A program made the translations under genes and the position numbers. A model generated the notes under the pieces. The model had not been told where the DNA came from. It saw nothing but the letters and a program-made list of their open reading frames with translations, and made no database searches. Below, one piece after another: positions 27,599 through 36,206 of a DNA stretch of 64,000 nt. This stretch comes from Sneathiella sedimenti (lineage in GTDB: Bacteria > Pseudomonadota > Alphaproteobacteria > Sneathiellales > Sneathiellaceae), in assembly GCF_017313765.1 (NCBI RefSeq), contig NZ_JAFLNC010000004.1, positions 310,001-374,000 on the forward strand, read 5' to 3'. Within the stretch, counting starts at the first letter, position 1. The number at the start of each line of letters is the position of its first letter.

Positions 27599-29452
27599 AT
27601 GCCCCAATATAGATCAAGAACCACAACACAGGGACGTAACATGGCTGGCGCCCGGGCGCTCTGGCGGGCCACAGGCATGAAAGACGGCGATTTTGAAAAG
27701 CCGATTATCGCAATTTCCAACAGCTTTACGCAGTTTGTGCCCGGCCATGTGCATCTGAAGGATCTCGGCCAGATGGTCGCGCGGGAAATCGAGAAATGCG
27801 GCGGTGTCGCCAAGGAATTCAATACCATCGCCGTCGATGACGGGATTGCCATGGGCCATGACGGCATGCTCTACAGCCTGCCGTCGCGCGAGGTGATTGC
27901 CGACGCGGTGGAATATATGGTCAACGGCCATTGTGCCGATGCCCTGGTCTGCATCTCCAACTGTGACAAGATCACGCCGGGCATGTTGATGGCGGCGATG
28001 CGGCTCAACATCCCGACGGTCTTTGTCTCCGGCGGCCCGATGGAGGCCGGCAAGGGCATGGCCGACGGCAAGGAGATCGGCCTCGACCTGATTGACGCCA
28101 TGATTCAGGCGGGCGATCCCAACGTGAGCGACGAGCAGGTTGCGGAAGTCGAACGCTCCGCCTGTCCGACCTGCGGCTCCTGCTCGGGCATGTTCACCGC
28201 CAACTCCATGAACTGCCTGACCGAGGCACTCGGCCTCGCGCTGCCCGGAAACGGCAGCATGCTGGCGACCCATGCCGACCGCAAGCAGCTGTTCCTCGAT
28301 GCGGCGCGGACCATTGTTGATATCACCCGCCGCCATTATGAAATGGACGAGCCGGGGTTGCTGCCACGAGAGATCGCGTCGTTCAAGGCGTTCGAGAATG
28401 CCATGTCGCTTGATATCGCCATGGGCGGCTCGACCAATACGGTGCTGCATCTCCTCGCTGCCGCGCAGGAAGGGGAGGTCGATTTCACCATGAAGGATAT
28501 CGATCGCCTGAGCCGCGGGATACCGAACCTGTGCAAGGTCGCGCCCTCAACGCAGAACTATCATATGGAAGATGTGCACCGCGCCGGCGGCATTATGGCG
28601 TTGCTGGGGGAGCTGTCCCGCGCCAAGCTTCTGCACACGGACGTCCCGACGGTGCATTCGCCGAGCATGGCGGAAGCAATCGAGCTTTGGGACGTCGCCC
28701 AGACCCGCAGCAACACCGTGCAGGAATTTTACCGTGCCGGCCCCGGCGGGGTTCGCACGACGGAGGCGTTCAGCCAGGCTAAACGCTATCCGAGCCTGGA
28801 TACGGACCGGGAGAACGGCTGTATTCGGTCCAAGGAACATGCCTACTCGCAGGACGGCGGGCTTGCCGTTCTCTACGGGAACATTGCGCTGGATGGTTGT
28901 ATCGTGAAGACGGCTGGCGTCGATGAGAGCATTCTCAAATTCTCCGGCCCTGTGCGCCTGTTCGAGAGCCAGGACGAGGCGGTCGATGCCATTCTCGGGG
29001 ACAAGGTCGTCGCCGGTGATGTGGTCGTGATCGTTTATGAGGGACCGAAGGGCGGCCCCGGGATGCAGGAGATGCTGTACCCGACCTCCTACCTGAAATC
29101 GAAGGGCCTCGGCAAGCAATGCGCGCTGCTGACGGACGGACGTTTCTCCGGCGGAACCTCCGGCCTGTCCATCGGTCATGCCTCCCCGGAAGCGGCGGAA
29201 GGCGGGGCGATCGGCCTGGTGCAGGAAGGGGATATCATCGATATCGACATCCCGAACCGGACCATAAACTTGCGCATTTCCGACGAGGAACTGGCCGACC
29301 GCCGGATCAAGATGGATGCGAAGGGGGACAAGGGCTGGGCGCCAACAAAACCGCGCGCCCGGAAAGTCTCCCAAGCGCTTCGTGCCTATGCGGCTCTCAC
29401 CACCAGTGCCGCAAGAGGTGCCGTCCGCGACGTGAGCCAGCTCAAGCGCTGA
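27599..29452 (+). CDS. ilvD: Dihydroxy-acid dehydratase
   Basis: 617 aa enzyme of valine, leucine and isoleucine synthesis, dehydrating 2,3-dihydroxy-3-methyl acids to 2-oxo acids. It is the E. coli IlvD type: [13 protein letters not shown] lacks the cysteine of the [2Fe-2S] class at that spot, while [11 protein letters not shown] (near residue 117) and [18 protein letters not shown] (near residue 190) provide the cluster cysteines, so an oxygen-sensitive [4Fe-4S] cluster is expected. It stands alone, with a strong terminator directly after it. Confidence 0.97.
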   Translation: MPQYRSRTTTQGRNMAGARALWRATGMKDGDFEKPIIAISNSFTQFVPGHVHLKDLGQMVAREIEKCGGVAKEFNTIAVDDGIAMGHDGMLYSLPSREVIADAVEYMVNGHCADALVCISNCDKITPGMLMAAMRLNIPTVFVSGGPMEAGKGMADGKEIGLDLIDAMIQAGDPNVSDEQVAEVERSACPTCGSCSGMFTANSMNCLTEALGLALPGNGSMLATHADRKQLFLDAARTIVDITRRHYEMDEPGLLPREIASFKAFENAMSLDIAMGGSTNTVLHLLAAAQEGEVDFTMKDIDRLSRGIPNLCKVAPSTQNYHMEDVHRAGGIMALLGELSRAKLLHTDVPTVHSPSMAEAIELWDVAQTRSNTVQEFYRAGPGGVRTTEAFSQAKRYPSLDTDRENGCIRSKEHAYSQDGGLAVLYGNIALDGCIVKTAGVDESILKFSGPVRLFESQDEAVDAILGDKVVAGDVVVIVYEGPKGGPGMQEMLYPTSYLKSKGLGKQCALLTDGRFSGGTSGLSIGHASPEAAEGGAIGLVQEGDIIDIDIPNRTINLRISDEELADRRIKMDAKGDKGWAPTKPRARKVSQALRAYAALTTSAARGAVRDVSQLKR

Positions 29453-29470
29453 GGCAGCGTAAACCAATGA

Positions 29471-29502
29471 AAAGCCCGTCGGCATCCCCGGCGGGTTTTT
29501 TT
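29471..29502 (+). terminator. Intrinsic terminator of ilvD
   Basis: GCCCGTCGG and CCGGCGGG form a GC-rich stem with a short loop, followed by seven T residues, 20 bp after the ilvD stop. Confidence 0.9.
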
Positions 29503-29544
29503 ATGGTTAACGCGCAATTCTCGTAAAAGTTTTTCCAAATTCTC

Positions 29545-29573
29545 TTGACCGCGTGGGATTCAGCACCTTTAAT
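29545..29573 (+). promoter_or_regulatory. Sigma70-type promoter for lipoprotein gene
   Basis: TTGACC (29545-29550), a 17-bp spacer and TTTAAT (29568-29573) make a near-consensus promoter. Transcription would start near 29580, about 47 bp before the lipoprotein start at 29627, and just after the ilvD terminator. Confidence 0.6.
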
Positions 29574-29626
29574 GGTTGAAAAAGAAGTCTTTGTTTGCAC
29601 GGATTTTTATTGCGTAAGGGGGGTAG

Positions 29627-30106
29627 ATGTTTCGCCGTTACATGTTCTTGCTGGCACTCATTTTGCCGATTGCCGGTTGTGCAGCACCGGAGCCGATTGG
29701 TCCGGTCACCTATCGGCATTTTGATTCAGGGTATCAGAAAACAGACCTTCTTTTACGCGGAAGCTTCACGGGAACAAGTACGGAAGTCTATTTACGCGCC
29801 GGGAAATCGGGCGCGAACCTCGAAGTTTGCGGTTTCTATATCAGACGGGGTGGCAATGAGGATAGCTGGATTGTGGATTGGCTCGAGGACGCGGAGGTTA
29901 CCCTAAATGGTGAGGGAATTGTCTCCGCCGGATTTATAAATTCCCAATATCAGCCTGATTCCGCAAAAGCCGCCTGCGTTGTGACAGCCACGAAATACCA
30001 GGAAGACCAACCAAACGGATTTCTTACAATTTCAGAAGGTTGTCACAGTGTCATCTTGTTCGGGTTTCGGCGCAGCACATTCTGCTTCGAAAGGACGAGC
30101 TTTTAG
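29627..30106 (+). CDS. Small predicted lipoprotein, unknown family
   Basis: 159 aa. The N terminus has a charged start, a hydrophobic core and a lipobox LPIAGC (Cys18), so it should be lipid-anchored in the envelope. The rest is beta-rich with several cysteines (CGFYIRRGG, a CVVTATK segment, GCHSV) that may form disulphides. I do not recognise a family. The ATG has GGGGGGT upstream. It is preceded by its own promoter and followed after 80 bp by another lipoprotein gene. Base composition looks lower in GC than in the flanking ilvD and xthA genes, so it may be newly acquired. Confidence 0.65.
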   Translation: MFRRYMFLLALILPIAGCAAPEPIGPVTYRHFDSGYQKTDLLLRGSFTGTSTEVYLRAGKSGANLEVCGFYIRRGGNEDSWIVDWLEDAEVTLNGEGIVSAGFINSQYQPDSAKAACVVTATKYQEDQPNGFLTISEGCHSVILFGFRRSTFCFERTSF

Positions 30107-30186
30107 CCGAGGTTTAAGTGGCATCACAAGTCTTTAAAAAATACTGTTCGCCTCTTTGGGCGCTGTTAGAGAACAGGGGGTAGTCA

Positions 30187-30987
30187 GTGTCTAATGCTAA
30201 ATCAGTCTGTCGGTATTTAGTCGCAATCGCATTTCTTTTCCTTCTCTCCGCCTGCCAGACGCCTCAGAAGAGTGTGCCTGTCTTCAGTGATGCAGAAGTC
30301 CAGAGGATGGTGTCACTGATGGAGCAAAGCGAACTTGAAGGACGCACTTTAAGCGCAAAACAGATCAAGGCGTTTTTTGAAGGGACGAATGTTCGGGGTA
30401 TTTCTCGTTTTGGTGAAAGAATTGGCTTTTCCCTCTCCAAAGAGGGAGACAAGATGTTCGAGTTATTGGCATCTTTCTACGATGAAAACGGGAATGTAAT
30501 CCGGAAAGACGCGGGTTTCTGGTGGACGGCAGGTGACAAAAAGCTTTGCGGTAAGTTGAAATCTTATGACAGATACAGGTCACATTGCTTTATCGTTGGA
30601 TGGAAAGAAGACGAATATTTTCTGACCGATATTCGGGAGGAGCAAGTTTACTGGTTTAAAATTGTCAGCCTATATGATCCCTCGGGGAGCGCCAAGCCCA
30701 ATGCCAGCAAAAGTTCGCGCGCCAGTGACAAAGAGCCAGGCGAGTATCATGTAGGGCGTATTATCGGCTATAGCGAGGTTTGTAGTGAGTTTCGCGGAAT
30801 TGCGGCTGATCCACAAATTCTTCAGACCATCAAGCAACTGTTTGGTGCCAATCCGGACTTCAAGCGTGGCTATGCCGAGTTCGACAATTTCACGGGATTT
30901 GACTTCGTGACAGGCCTGACAGAATGCGAGGAAGCGAAGGCAGGCGTTGAAAAAGCATACAGCATATTAAAGTCCAAGGGGGGCTAG
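30187..30987 (+). CDS. Predicted lipoprotein, unknown family
   Basis: 266 aa with a GTG start. The signal ends in LLSAC (Cys near residue 23), a good lipobox. The middle carries a conserved-looking block with tryptophans and paired cysteines (FWWTAGDKKLCGKLKSYDRY), then a helical C-terminal part with CSEFRGIAADPQILQTIKQL. No family is recognised. It follows another orphan lipoprotein gene at 29627 and may be co-transcribed with it. Its AT-richer sequence than that of its neighbours hints at transfer. Function unknown. Confidence 0.65.
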   Translation: MSNAKSVCRYLVAIAFLFLLSACQTPQKSVPVFSDAEVQRMVSLMEQSELEGRTLSAKQIKAFFEGTNVRGISRFGERIGFSLSKEGDKMFELLASFYDENGNVIRKDAGFWWTAGDKKLCGKLKSYDRYRSHCFIVGWKEDEYFLTDIREEQVYWFKIVSLYDPSGSAKPNASKSSRASDKEPGEYHVGRIIGYSEVCSEFRGIAADPQILQTIKQLFGANPDFKRGYAEFDNFTGFDFVTGLTECEEAKAGVEKAYSILKSKGG

Positions 30988-31003
30988 GGACGATACACCC
31001 CCC

Positions 31004-31909
31004 TCACAAACTCTTCACATATTGATGGGCGTCGGTGAGCGATAGGCCGTGAATTTCGCGCGCGAGGGCAGTGGCGCCGATGGCGTCGCCGCGACGGACC
31101 ATCTCACGGAGGCGATCGTCCTGTGCCTCCTTTGAGAGGGTGAGGAGCGGGGCCTCCTCCTCCGCTTCATCCGTCTGCGTTCGGTAGAGGCCGTCCAGAA
31201 TGGCCTCCGCCGCCGTCATCGATGGGGTGAGACGGGTCTTGCGCGTTGTCCAGTCGATACGGATCCCGCCGCTGTCAGGCAGAAATTTAATATCCGCCCC
31301 CTTGGCGCGGGACGTTACGCCCTTGATCCATGTCGAGGTCTTGCGACGGCGCTCCTCATTGAGGGCCGTCTCTATCGGTGCGAGATCATTCCCGTAAAGG
31401 GCCACGTTGAGCCATTGCTCATTCTGGAGGTGTTTATCTTCCGGGATGTCCCTATCGCCGATCATGCGGGTTTTCTGCCCTATGAACCGCATCCTGCGGA
31501 TTTCCCGGGCAGGGATAAAGGCGACGATGGGATCGGCGGCGTTCAGGCGATAATCGCTGTAATGGCGGAGTTTGAGATAAAGCCCCTCCGGCACGGCGCG
31601 CAGGGTCCAGTTGCTCTTTTTCATGGCAGCAAGAGCGGAGGAGAGAAAGACAAGGCCGACGAGAGTGCAGATCAGGACAGTCGCGCTGCAGATGAACCAG
31701 ATAAAGCTAACAAAGACCATGCCGAAGAGGGAGCCGCCCGTGCTGAACAGGTCATTCATCGCGAGAAATGCCGGAAAAGCGACACTCCAGCCAAGAAGGA
31801 ACAGCGCGACGATCAAATGCCCTTTCCAGGACATTTTCGCGGTCAGAAGCGCCGGGTTTTTCAGCGCCTCCTCCTCAGGGATCAACTCAATTTTGCCATA
31901 ACGGCCCAT
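31004..31909 (-). CDS. Membrane protein with L7/L12-like C-terminal tail
   Basis: 301 aa. Two strong membrane helices lie near residues 30-52 and 62-92, and a long cytoplasmic region follows. The last 28 residues (GDAIGATALAREIHGLSLTD, then AHQYVKSL) match the helix-turn-helix pattern of the ribosomal L7/L12 C-terminal domain, which is often reused at the end of small bacterial membrane proteins. The middle part is basic (KLRHYSDYRLNAADP) and looks like a PH-like or DUF domain, not identified. It is convergent with the preceding lipoprotein gene (30187-30987) and lies upstream of xthA on the same strand. Function unknown. Confidence 0.65.
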   Translation of the reverse strand: MGRYGKIELIPEEEALKNPALLTAKMSWKGHLIVALFLLGWSVAFPAFLAMNDLFSTGGSLFGMVFVSFIWFICSATVLICTLVGLVFLSSALAAMKKSNWTLRAVPEGLYLKLRHYSDYRLNAADPIVAFIPAREIRRMRFIGQKTRMIGDRDIPEDKHLQNEQWLNVALYGNDLAPIETALNEERRRKTSTWIKGVTSRAKGADIKFLPDSGGIRIDWTTRKTRLTPSMTAAEAILDGLYRTQTDEAEEEAPLLTLSKEAQDDRLREMVRRGDAIGATALAREIHGLSLTDAHQYVKSL

Positions 31910-31974
31910 ATGTCGTGCACCTTAGGTCTTTAGATGCGCGCAGGATAGCCGGAATTCCTTAATATTCTTTTGAG

Positions 31975-32742
31975 TCAGTCCGCGAGATCGACCCAGATCG
32001 GCGTGTGGTCGGAGGGCTTTTCCTGTCCGCGCGGGCCCTTGTCGATGCCGACTTCCGTCATCCGGTCGGTCGCTTGCGGCGAGAGGAGGAGATGGTCGAT
32101 GCGGATGCCGTGATCCTTGGCCCACGCCCCGCGCTGATAATCCCAGTAGGTGTAGTTCACCTCGGTCGTGAAGGCGCGGTAGGCGTCGGTATAGCCAAAA
32201 TTGAGAAGCTGGCGGAAACGGTTGCGGCTCTCCGGGCGGGTGAGGGCGTCACCCTCCCAGGCCTTGGGGTCGTAGCAATCCTCATCCTGCGGGATCACGT
32301 TGTAGTCGCCGGCGAGGACGGTCGGCTCCTCCAGAGTGAGGAGGTATTTCGCGCGGGCGATCAGCCGGTCCATCCAGCCCAGCTTGTAGGGGAACTTCTC
32401 CGTATCCGTCGGGTTGCCGTTCGGCAGGTAGATGGAGGCGATGCGGACATTATTGACGGTCGCCTCGATATAGCGGGCCTGTTCGTCCGTGTCGTCGCCC
32501 GGCAGGCCGCGCATGATATCCTCGATCGGGTGCTTGGAGAGGATTGCCACCCCGTTGTAGGTTTTCTGGCCGTGGGTCTCGACATTATAGCCCAGTTCCT
32601 CGACCTCCAGCCGCGGGAAGTTGTCGTCAATGACCTTCAACTCCTGCAGGCAGAGCACATCGGGGGCGTAGTCCTTCAGGTAATCGACAAGCCGCGGCAG
32701 GCGCGCTTTCACCGAATTGACGTTCCAGGTGGCTATCTTCAT
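31975..32742 (-). CDS. xthA: Exodeoxyribonuclease III
   Basis: 255 aa. The EEP-family active site is clear: WNVNSVKARLPRL at the start, CLQELKVIDDNFP (catalytic Glu, near residue 34), IYLPNGNPTD, and the C-terminal SDHTPIWVDL (Asp-His pair). It acts as AP endonuclease and 3'-phosphodiesterase/exonuclease in base-excision repair. An intrinsic terminator of the upstream erpA gene ends about 11 bp before this start, so either readthrough or a promoter overlapping the terminator must drive it. The ATG follows a weak GGGGTAAGAG site. Confidence 0.96.
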   Translation of the reverse strand: MKIATWNVNSVKARLPRLVDYLKDYAPDVLCLQELKVIDDNFPRLEVEELGYNVETHGQKTYNGVAILSKHPIEDIMRGLPGDDTDEQARYIEATVNNVRIASIYLPNGNPTDTEKFPYKLGWMDRLIARAKYLLTLEEPTVLAGDYNVIPQDEDCYDPKAWEGDALTRPESRNRFRQLLNFGYTDAYRAFTTEVNYTYWDYQRGAWAKDHGIRIDHLLLSPQATDRMTEVGIDKGPRGQEKPSDHTPIWVDLAD

Positions 32743-32753
32743 CTCTTACCCCA

Positions 32754-32786
32754 CAAAAAAGCCCGGTCTTCCGCCGGGCCTTTTTT
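32754..32786. terminator. Intrinsic terminator between erpA and xthA
   Basis: GCCCGG-TCTTCCG-CCGGGC stem flanked by AAAAAA on one side and TTTTTT on the other, so it works in both directions. On the minus strand it ends erpA transcription and sits immediately upstream of the xthA start. Confidence 0.9.
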
Positions 32787-32807
32787 CTAACATTTTTAGG
32801 GAGTCAA

Positions 32808-33158
32808 TCAAATGGCAAATGACGATCCGCAGGAGCAGGAAGCCGTCGCGTTCGGGTTCTTGATCTGGAACGACGCGCCGATCATGTCCTCGACAAAATC
32901 GATTTCCGATCCCGCGAGATACATCAAGGACAGCTGGTCGACAAGCAGGGTCGCCCCCTTGTTAATGACCGCTACATCGTCCGGGTTTTGCGTATCTTCC
33001 AGGTCGAAACTGTACTGAAAACCGGAGCAGCCGCCGCCATTCACCGCGACGCGCAGCATTTTCTTGTCGGACTTCATTTCCTCGACAATGGCATTGATCC
33101 GGTCGGCCGCCGATTCTGACAGTTTGACAGGGGGTTCCATTGTATCCATGACAGACAT
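32808..33158 (-). CDS. erpA: Iron-sulfur cluster insertion protein ErpA
   Basis: 116 aa A-type Fe-S carrier. The three conserved cysteines are Cys44 (NGGGCSGF) and Cys108/Cys110 (SCSCGSSF), exactly as in the HesB/IscA/ErpA family. It delivers Fe-S clusters to target enzymes such as IspG. In many alphaproteobacteria this gene sits beside dgt and argS; here it is divergent from the ArgS-like gene. In-frame Met4 and Met7 are alternative starts, and the Shine-Dalgarno is weak. Confidence 0.9.
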   Translation of the reverse strand: MSVMDTMEPPVKLSESAADRINAIVEEMKSDKKMLRVAVNGGGCSGFQYSFDLEDTQNPDDVAVINKGATLLVDQLSLMYLAGSEIDFVEDMIGASFQIKNPNATASCSCGSSFAI

Positions 33159-33277
33159 TGTATTTAAATTCCCAAATTACAAAGACAACTGGCCTTCGTT
33201 ATAGAGACTATATAGCAAATGATGTATTAATCCTAAGCATGTTTGTCAATCGACGGTCCCGAAAAGTATCCTGCATA

Positions 33278-34303
33278 ATGTCCATCAGCTATATAACCCA
33301 GGCCCGTACGGCGCTTCAATCTGCCCTCGATGCGGTTGAGCTGCCCGAACCGGGGGCGAAAGCGGCGTTACAGCGGGATATTACCCTGCGTCCGCCAAGG
33401 GAAGTGTCCTATGGTGATATTTCAACAAATGCCTGTATTATACTGAAATCAAACAAAAATATTGACTTCGAAAAGACATCAAAGGCGGTTGTCTCGGCCT
33501 TGAAGGAGTTGGATGGGATCGCAACTGTCCGGCTGGAAGATAACGGCTATATCAACCTCTTTTATTCTCATAAATACTGGTTAAATAATATTATACCGGT
33601 ATTGAAAGAAGGGTCTGACTTCGGGCTTGCCGGAATGGCAAAAGAAAAATGCGAAAGTCCCGTTCCGGCAGAGGTTCTCGATCTCGCCAGCTACCGCGAA
33701 CAGGCAAATGCAGAGGCGCTGGAGCGTATCGCGGCGCTCATGGGGGCGGAAGTAGAGCGCGTAACCCTGCCGCAGCGGGCGGCGGCAGGTTATCCGCTTG
33801 CCTCCGCGATTGCGAAATGCAGCGAGGGGAAAACGCGATTTGCCGTTCTTGCCAATCCGCCCGGCTTTATTGATGCGTTCAGCCCTATTTTAGCCATAGA
33901 CCGGCATTATGATAACCCGGTTTTCGCGATCCCTTATGCGCGCCTGATGCTGCACCGGCTCGGGGCGACAGCAGAGGAGGCGAAAGCCGGGATAAGCGAC
34001 GGGGTGGATATGTCAGTTCTGAAATTGCCGGAAGAGGTGGCGCTGGCGCGGCGAATAAGCGACTGGCCGCTGGCGCTTGAGCGTGCGGTAAGGAAGCGGG
34101 ACGCATTTTATCTGGCCTCTTTCCTCCAGGAGCTTTCCTTGCTATTTTTCCGTCTCAATAAGCGGGTGCATCTTATATCGTCGACCTATCTGACGGCGGA
34201 GGCGGAGCGGTCGGCACGTGTTGGGTTGCTGGGCGCGCTCGATGTGATTTTAATCGGCGGCGTGACACTTCTCGGCGTTGATACAGTAAAGGAGTATGGT
34301 TAA
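33278..34303 (+). CDS. ArgS-like protein lacking the catalytic core (tRNA-binding domains only)
   Basis: 341 aa. Residues about 1-105 match the ArgS N-terminal additional domain (DITLRPPREVSYGDISTNA, then NGYINLFYSHKYW). A stretch near residues 185-225 (KTRFAVLANPPGFIDAFSP and onward) aligns to the part of ArgS just after the KMSK loop, ending in DNPVFAIPYARLML, and the rest is the DALR anticodon-binding domain (EEVALARRISDWP near residue 250; LGALDVILIGGVTLLGV near residue 318). The Rossmann core with HIGH and KMSK motifs is missing; normal ArgS is about 580 aa. The frame is open throughout. The 5' part is AT-rich. It occupies the usual argS position before the SPOR gene. The start is not certain (39 nt upstream is an alternative). 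A functional argS must lie elsewhere. Confidence 0.8.
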   Translation: MSISYITQARTALQSALDAVELPEPGAKAALQRDITLRPPREVSYGDISTNACIILKSNKNIDFEKTSKAVVSALKELDGIATVRLEDNGYINLFYSHKYWLNNIIPVLKEGSDFGLAGMAKEKCESPVPAEVLDLASYREQANAEALERIAALMGAEVERVTLPQRAAAGYPLASAIAKCSEGKTRFAVLANPPGFIDAFSPILAIDRHYDNPVFAIPYARLMLHRLGATAEEAKAGISDGVDMSVLKLPEEVALARRISDWPLALERAVRKRDAFYLASFLQELSLLFFRLNKRVHLISSTYLTAEAERSARVGLLGALDVILIGGVTLLGVDTVKEYG

Positions 34304-35179
34304 GTGACTGGCGAAGATGACTACCTGGACGACGACTTCTACGACGGCGATGACGAGCCACGCTTCAGCCGCAAAAAATGGATCGGCGGCATTCTCGCCC
34401 TCCTGATAATCGGCGGTTTCGGAATTGGTATCTGGTATGCCTATGACCAGGGCGTGAAAAAAGGCGTTCAACTCGCCCCGCCCATCATCAGCGCCGACAC
34501 ATCACCCGTCAAGATAAAGCCTGACGATCCGGGCGGGATGGACATTCCCAACCAGGACAAGCAGGTCTTTAACGTTCTTCAATCCGGCGATGCGCCCGAA
34601 AAGGTGGAAAAGCTGATGCCGCCGCCGGAAGACTCGATAAAGGATGAAACGGCAGAGCAGGCGCAGGATTCCGCGATGACAACCGCGGAAAAGGCGGCCG
34701 ATGAAAGCAAGCTTGAAACCCTGATCGAGAAGGCAACGAAAGACGCCCCGGCGGCCGATGCAGCAGCGTCGCAGGCGGCTGACAAGGCGGCGGGCGGCGA
34801 GAGCGCCTCTAACGCGATCAAGTTGCCGGAGGTTGTTGTCCAGAAGGTGGAGGCCAAGCCGGTTGAGGAAAAGACCGAGGTGGCAGCGGCGTCTGCCCCT
34901 GCAAAGGTCGAGGAGCCAAAGACCGGCGGCCCGTTCTATCGTGTTCAGGTTGGCTCTTTCCGGTCACCTGATGCGGCTGAAAAACAATGGTCGACGCTGT
35001 CCAGCAAATATAAGTCGCTACTCTCCGGCCTCACCTATCGGGTGCAGGACGTTGCGGTCAAGGACAAGGGCACCTATTACCGCTTGCAGCTTGGCGCCTA
35101 TGACAGCCGCGATGGGGCCAACAAGCTGTGCAGTGACCTGAAGGCACAAAAGCAGGATTGTCTCGTTGTCAGTGGTTGA
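34304..35179 (+). CDS. SPOR-domain cell-envelope protein
   Basis: 291 aa, GTG start directly after the previous stop. The N-terminal 25 residues are cytoplasmic and acidic, then comes one membrane helix (IGGILALLIIGGFGIGIWYA), a long Ala/Glu/Lys-rich periplasmic linker and a C-terminal SPOR domain (YRVQVGSFRSPDAAEKQW, then TYYRLQLGAYDSRDGANKLC; about residues 211-289). SPOR domains bind septal peptidoglycan with stripped stem peptides, so a role in division or wall remodelling is likely. It usually follows argS and precedes nagZ in alphaproteobacteria, as here, and it overlaps the start of nagZ. Confidence 0.9.
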   Translation: MTGEDDYLDDDFYDGDDEPRFSRKKWIGGILALLIIGGFGIGIWYAYDQGVKKGVQLAPPIISADTSPVKIKPDDPGGMDIPNQDKQVFNVLQSGDAPEKVEKLMPPPEDSIKDETAEQAQDSAMTTAEKAADESKLETLIEKATKDAPAADAAASQAADKAAGGESASNAIKLPEVVVQKVEAKPVEEKTEVAAASAPAKVEEPKTGGPFYRVQVGSFRSPDAAEKQWSTLSSKYKSLLSGLTYRVQDVAVKDKGTYYRLQLGAYDSRDGANKLCSDLKAQKQDCLVVSG

Positions 35180-36206
35180 TTTAACCAACTGCCGCTCTGT
35201 CATTTTTGGCTGTGAAGGAACGACTCTATCCGCCGCGGAGAAGAAATTCTTCAAGGCGGAGCAGCCTGTCGGCTTTATTCTGTTTTCCCGGAATGTAGAG
35301 ACGCCCAAACAGCTCAAGAAACTCGTCAAATCCCTGCGCACCGCGGTTGGCCGACCCGATGCCCCGGTGCTGATCGATCAGGAGGGTGGCCGGGTGCAGC
35401 GCTTGCGGGCGCCGCACTGGTTCGAGGCGAAGTCTTTCGGCCATTTCGGGGATCTTTACCAGACCGATCCGGAGCGGGCAATTGAGGCGCTGCGCCTGAC
35501 CGCGCGCCTGATCGCGGCAGACCTGCGGGAGGCGGGGATCACTGTCAACTGCACCCCCTGTCTCGACCTTCACCTGCCGGAGACGGTGGATGCCATCGGC
35601 AATCGCGCCTTCGCCGACAACCCGCAGGTTGTCGCCCGTCTCGGCGCGGTGGTGGCGGAGGAAATGCTGACCGCCGGGATCATTCCCGTGGTCAAGCATA
35701 TGCCGGGCCATGGCCGGGCCACCATCGACAGCCATCATGCCTTGCCTCATGTCGGCGCGCCGCATGATACCCTGCAGGAAACGGATTTCGCCCCCTTCAA
35801 GACACTCTCCGTGCTCCCCTGGGGCATGACCAGCCATATTGTGTTTGACGCCATCGACCCGGATCACCCGGCGACCCAGTCCGCTGCCATTATCAAGGAC
35901 GTTATTCGCGGCGAGATCGGCTTTAGCGGGCTGCTCCTGACCGATGACCTTAATATGGAGGCGCTTTCTGGCAGCCTGGCGGAGCGGGCGACGGCCGCGC
36001 TGGAGGCCGGTGTGGACATCGTGCTTCATTGCTCGGGCGTGCTGACGGAGATGCAGGAGTTGGCGGCGGTCTGCCCGCCGCTGACGGAGGAGGCGCAGGC
36101 GCGGATTGAACTTGGCAACCGGGTATTTGATCACACGCCGGACAAGATAGACGCGAAGGCGGATCTCGCGCGGCTTAACGATCTTCTGGAAACGGACATC
36201 GCCTGA
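35166..36206 (+). CDS. nagZ: Beta-N-acetylhexosaminidase NagZ
   Basis: 346 aa glycoside hydrolase family 3 enzyme of peptidoglycan recycling, cutting GlcNAc from muropeptides in the cytoplasm. Landmarks are IDQEGGRVQRLR (near residue 74), the KHMPGHGRATIDSHH motif (near residue 178, with the Asp-His dyad) and LTDDLNMEAL (catalytic Asp, near residue 260). A TTG start overlapping the upstream SPOR gene by 14 bp is taken because AGGA lies about 8 nt before it; a GTG at 35172 is the alternative. It is one base from overlapping the M50 protease gene, so coupled translation is likely. Confidence 0.94.
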   Translation: MSVVDLTNCRSVIFGCEGTTLSAAEKKFFKAEQPVGFILFSRNVETPKQLKKLVKSLRTAVGRPDAPVLIDQEGGRVQRLRAPHWFEAKSFGHFGDLYQTDPERAIEALRLTARLIAADLREAGITVNCTPCLDLHLPETVDAIGNRAFADNPQVVARLGAVVAEEMLTAGIIPVVKHMPGHGRATIDSHHALPHVGAPHDTLQETDFAPFKTLSVLPWGMTSHIVFDAIDPDHPATQSAAIIKDVIRGEIGFSGLLLTDDLNMEALSGSLAERATAALEAGVDIVLHCSGVLTEMQELAAVCPPLTEEAQARIELGNRVFDHTPDKIDAKADLARLNDLLETDIA

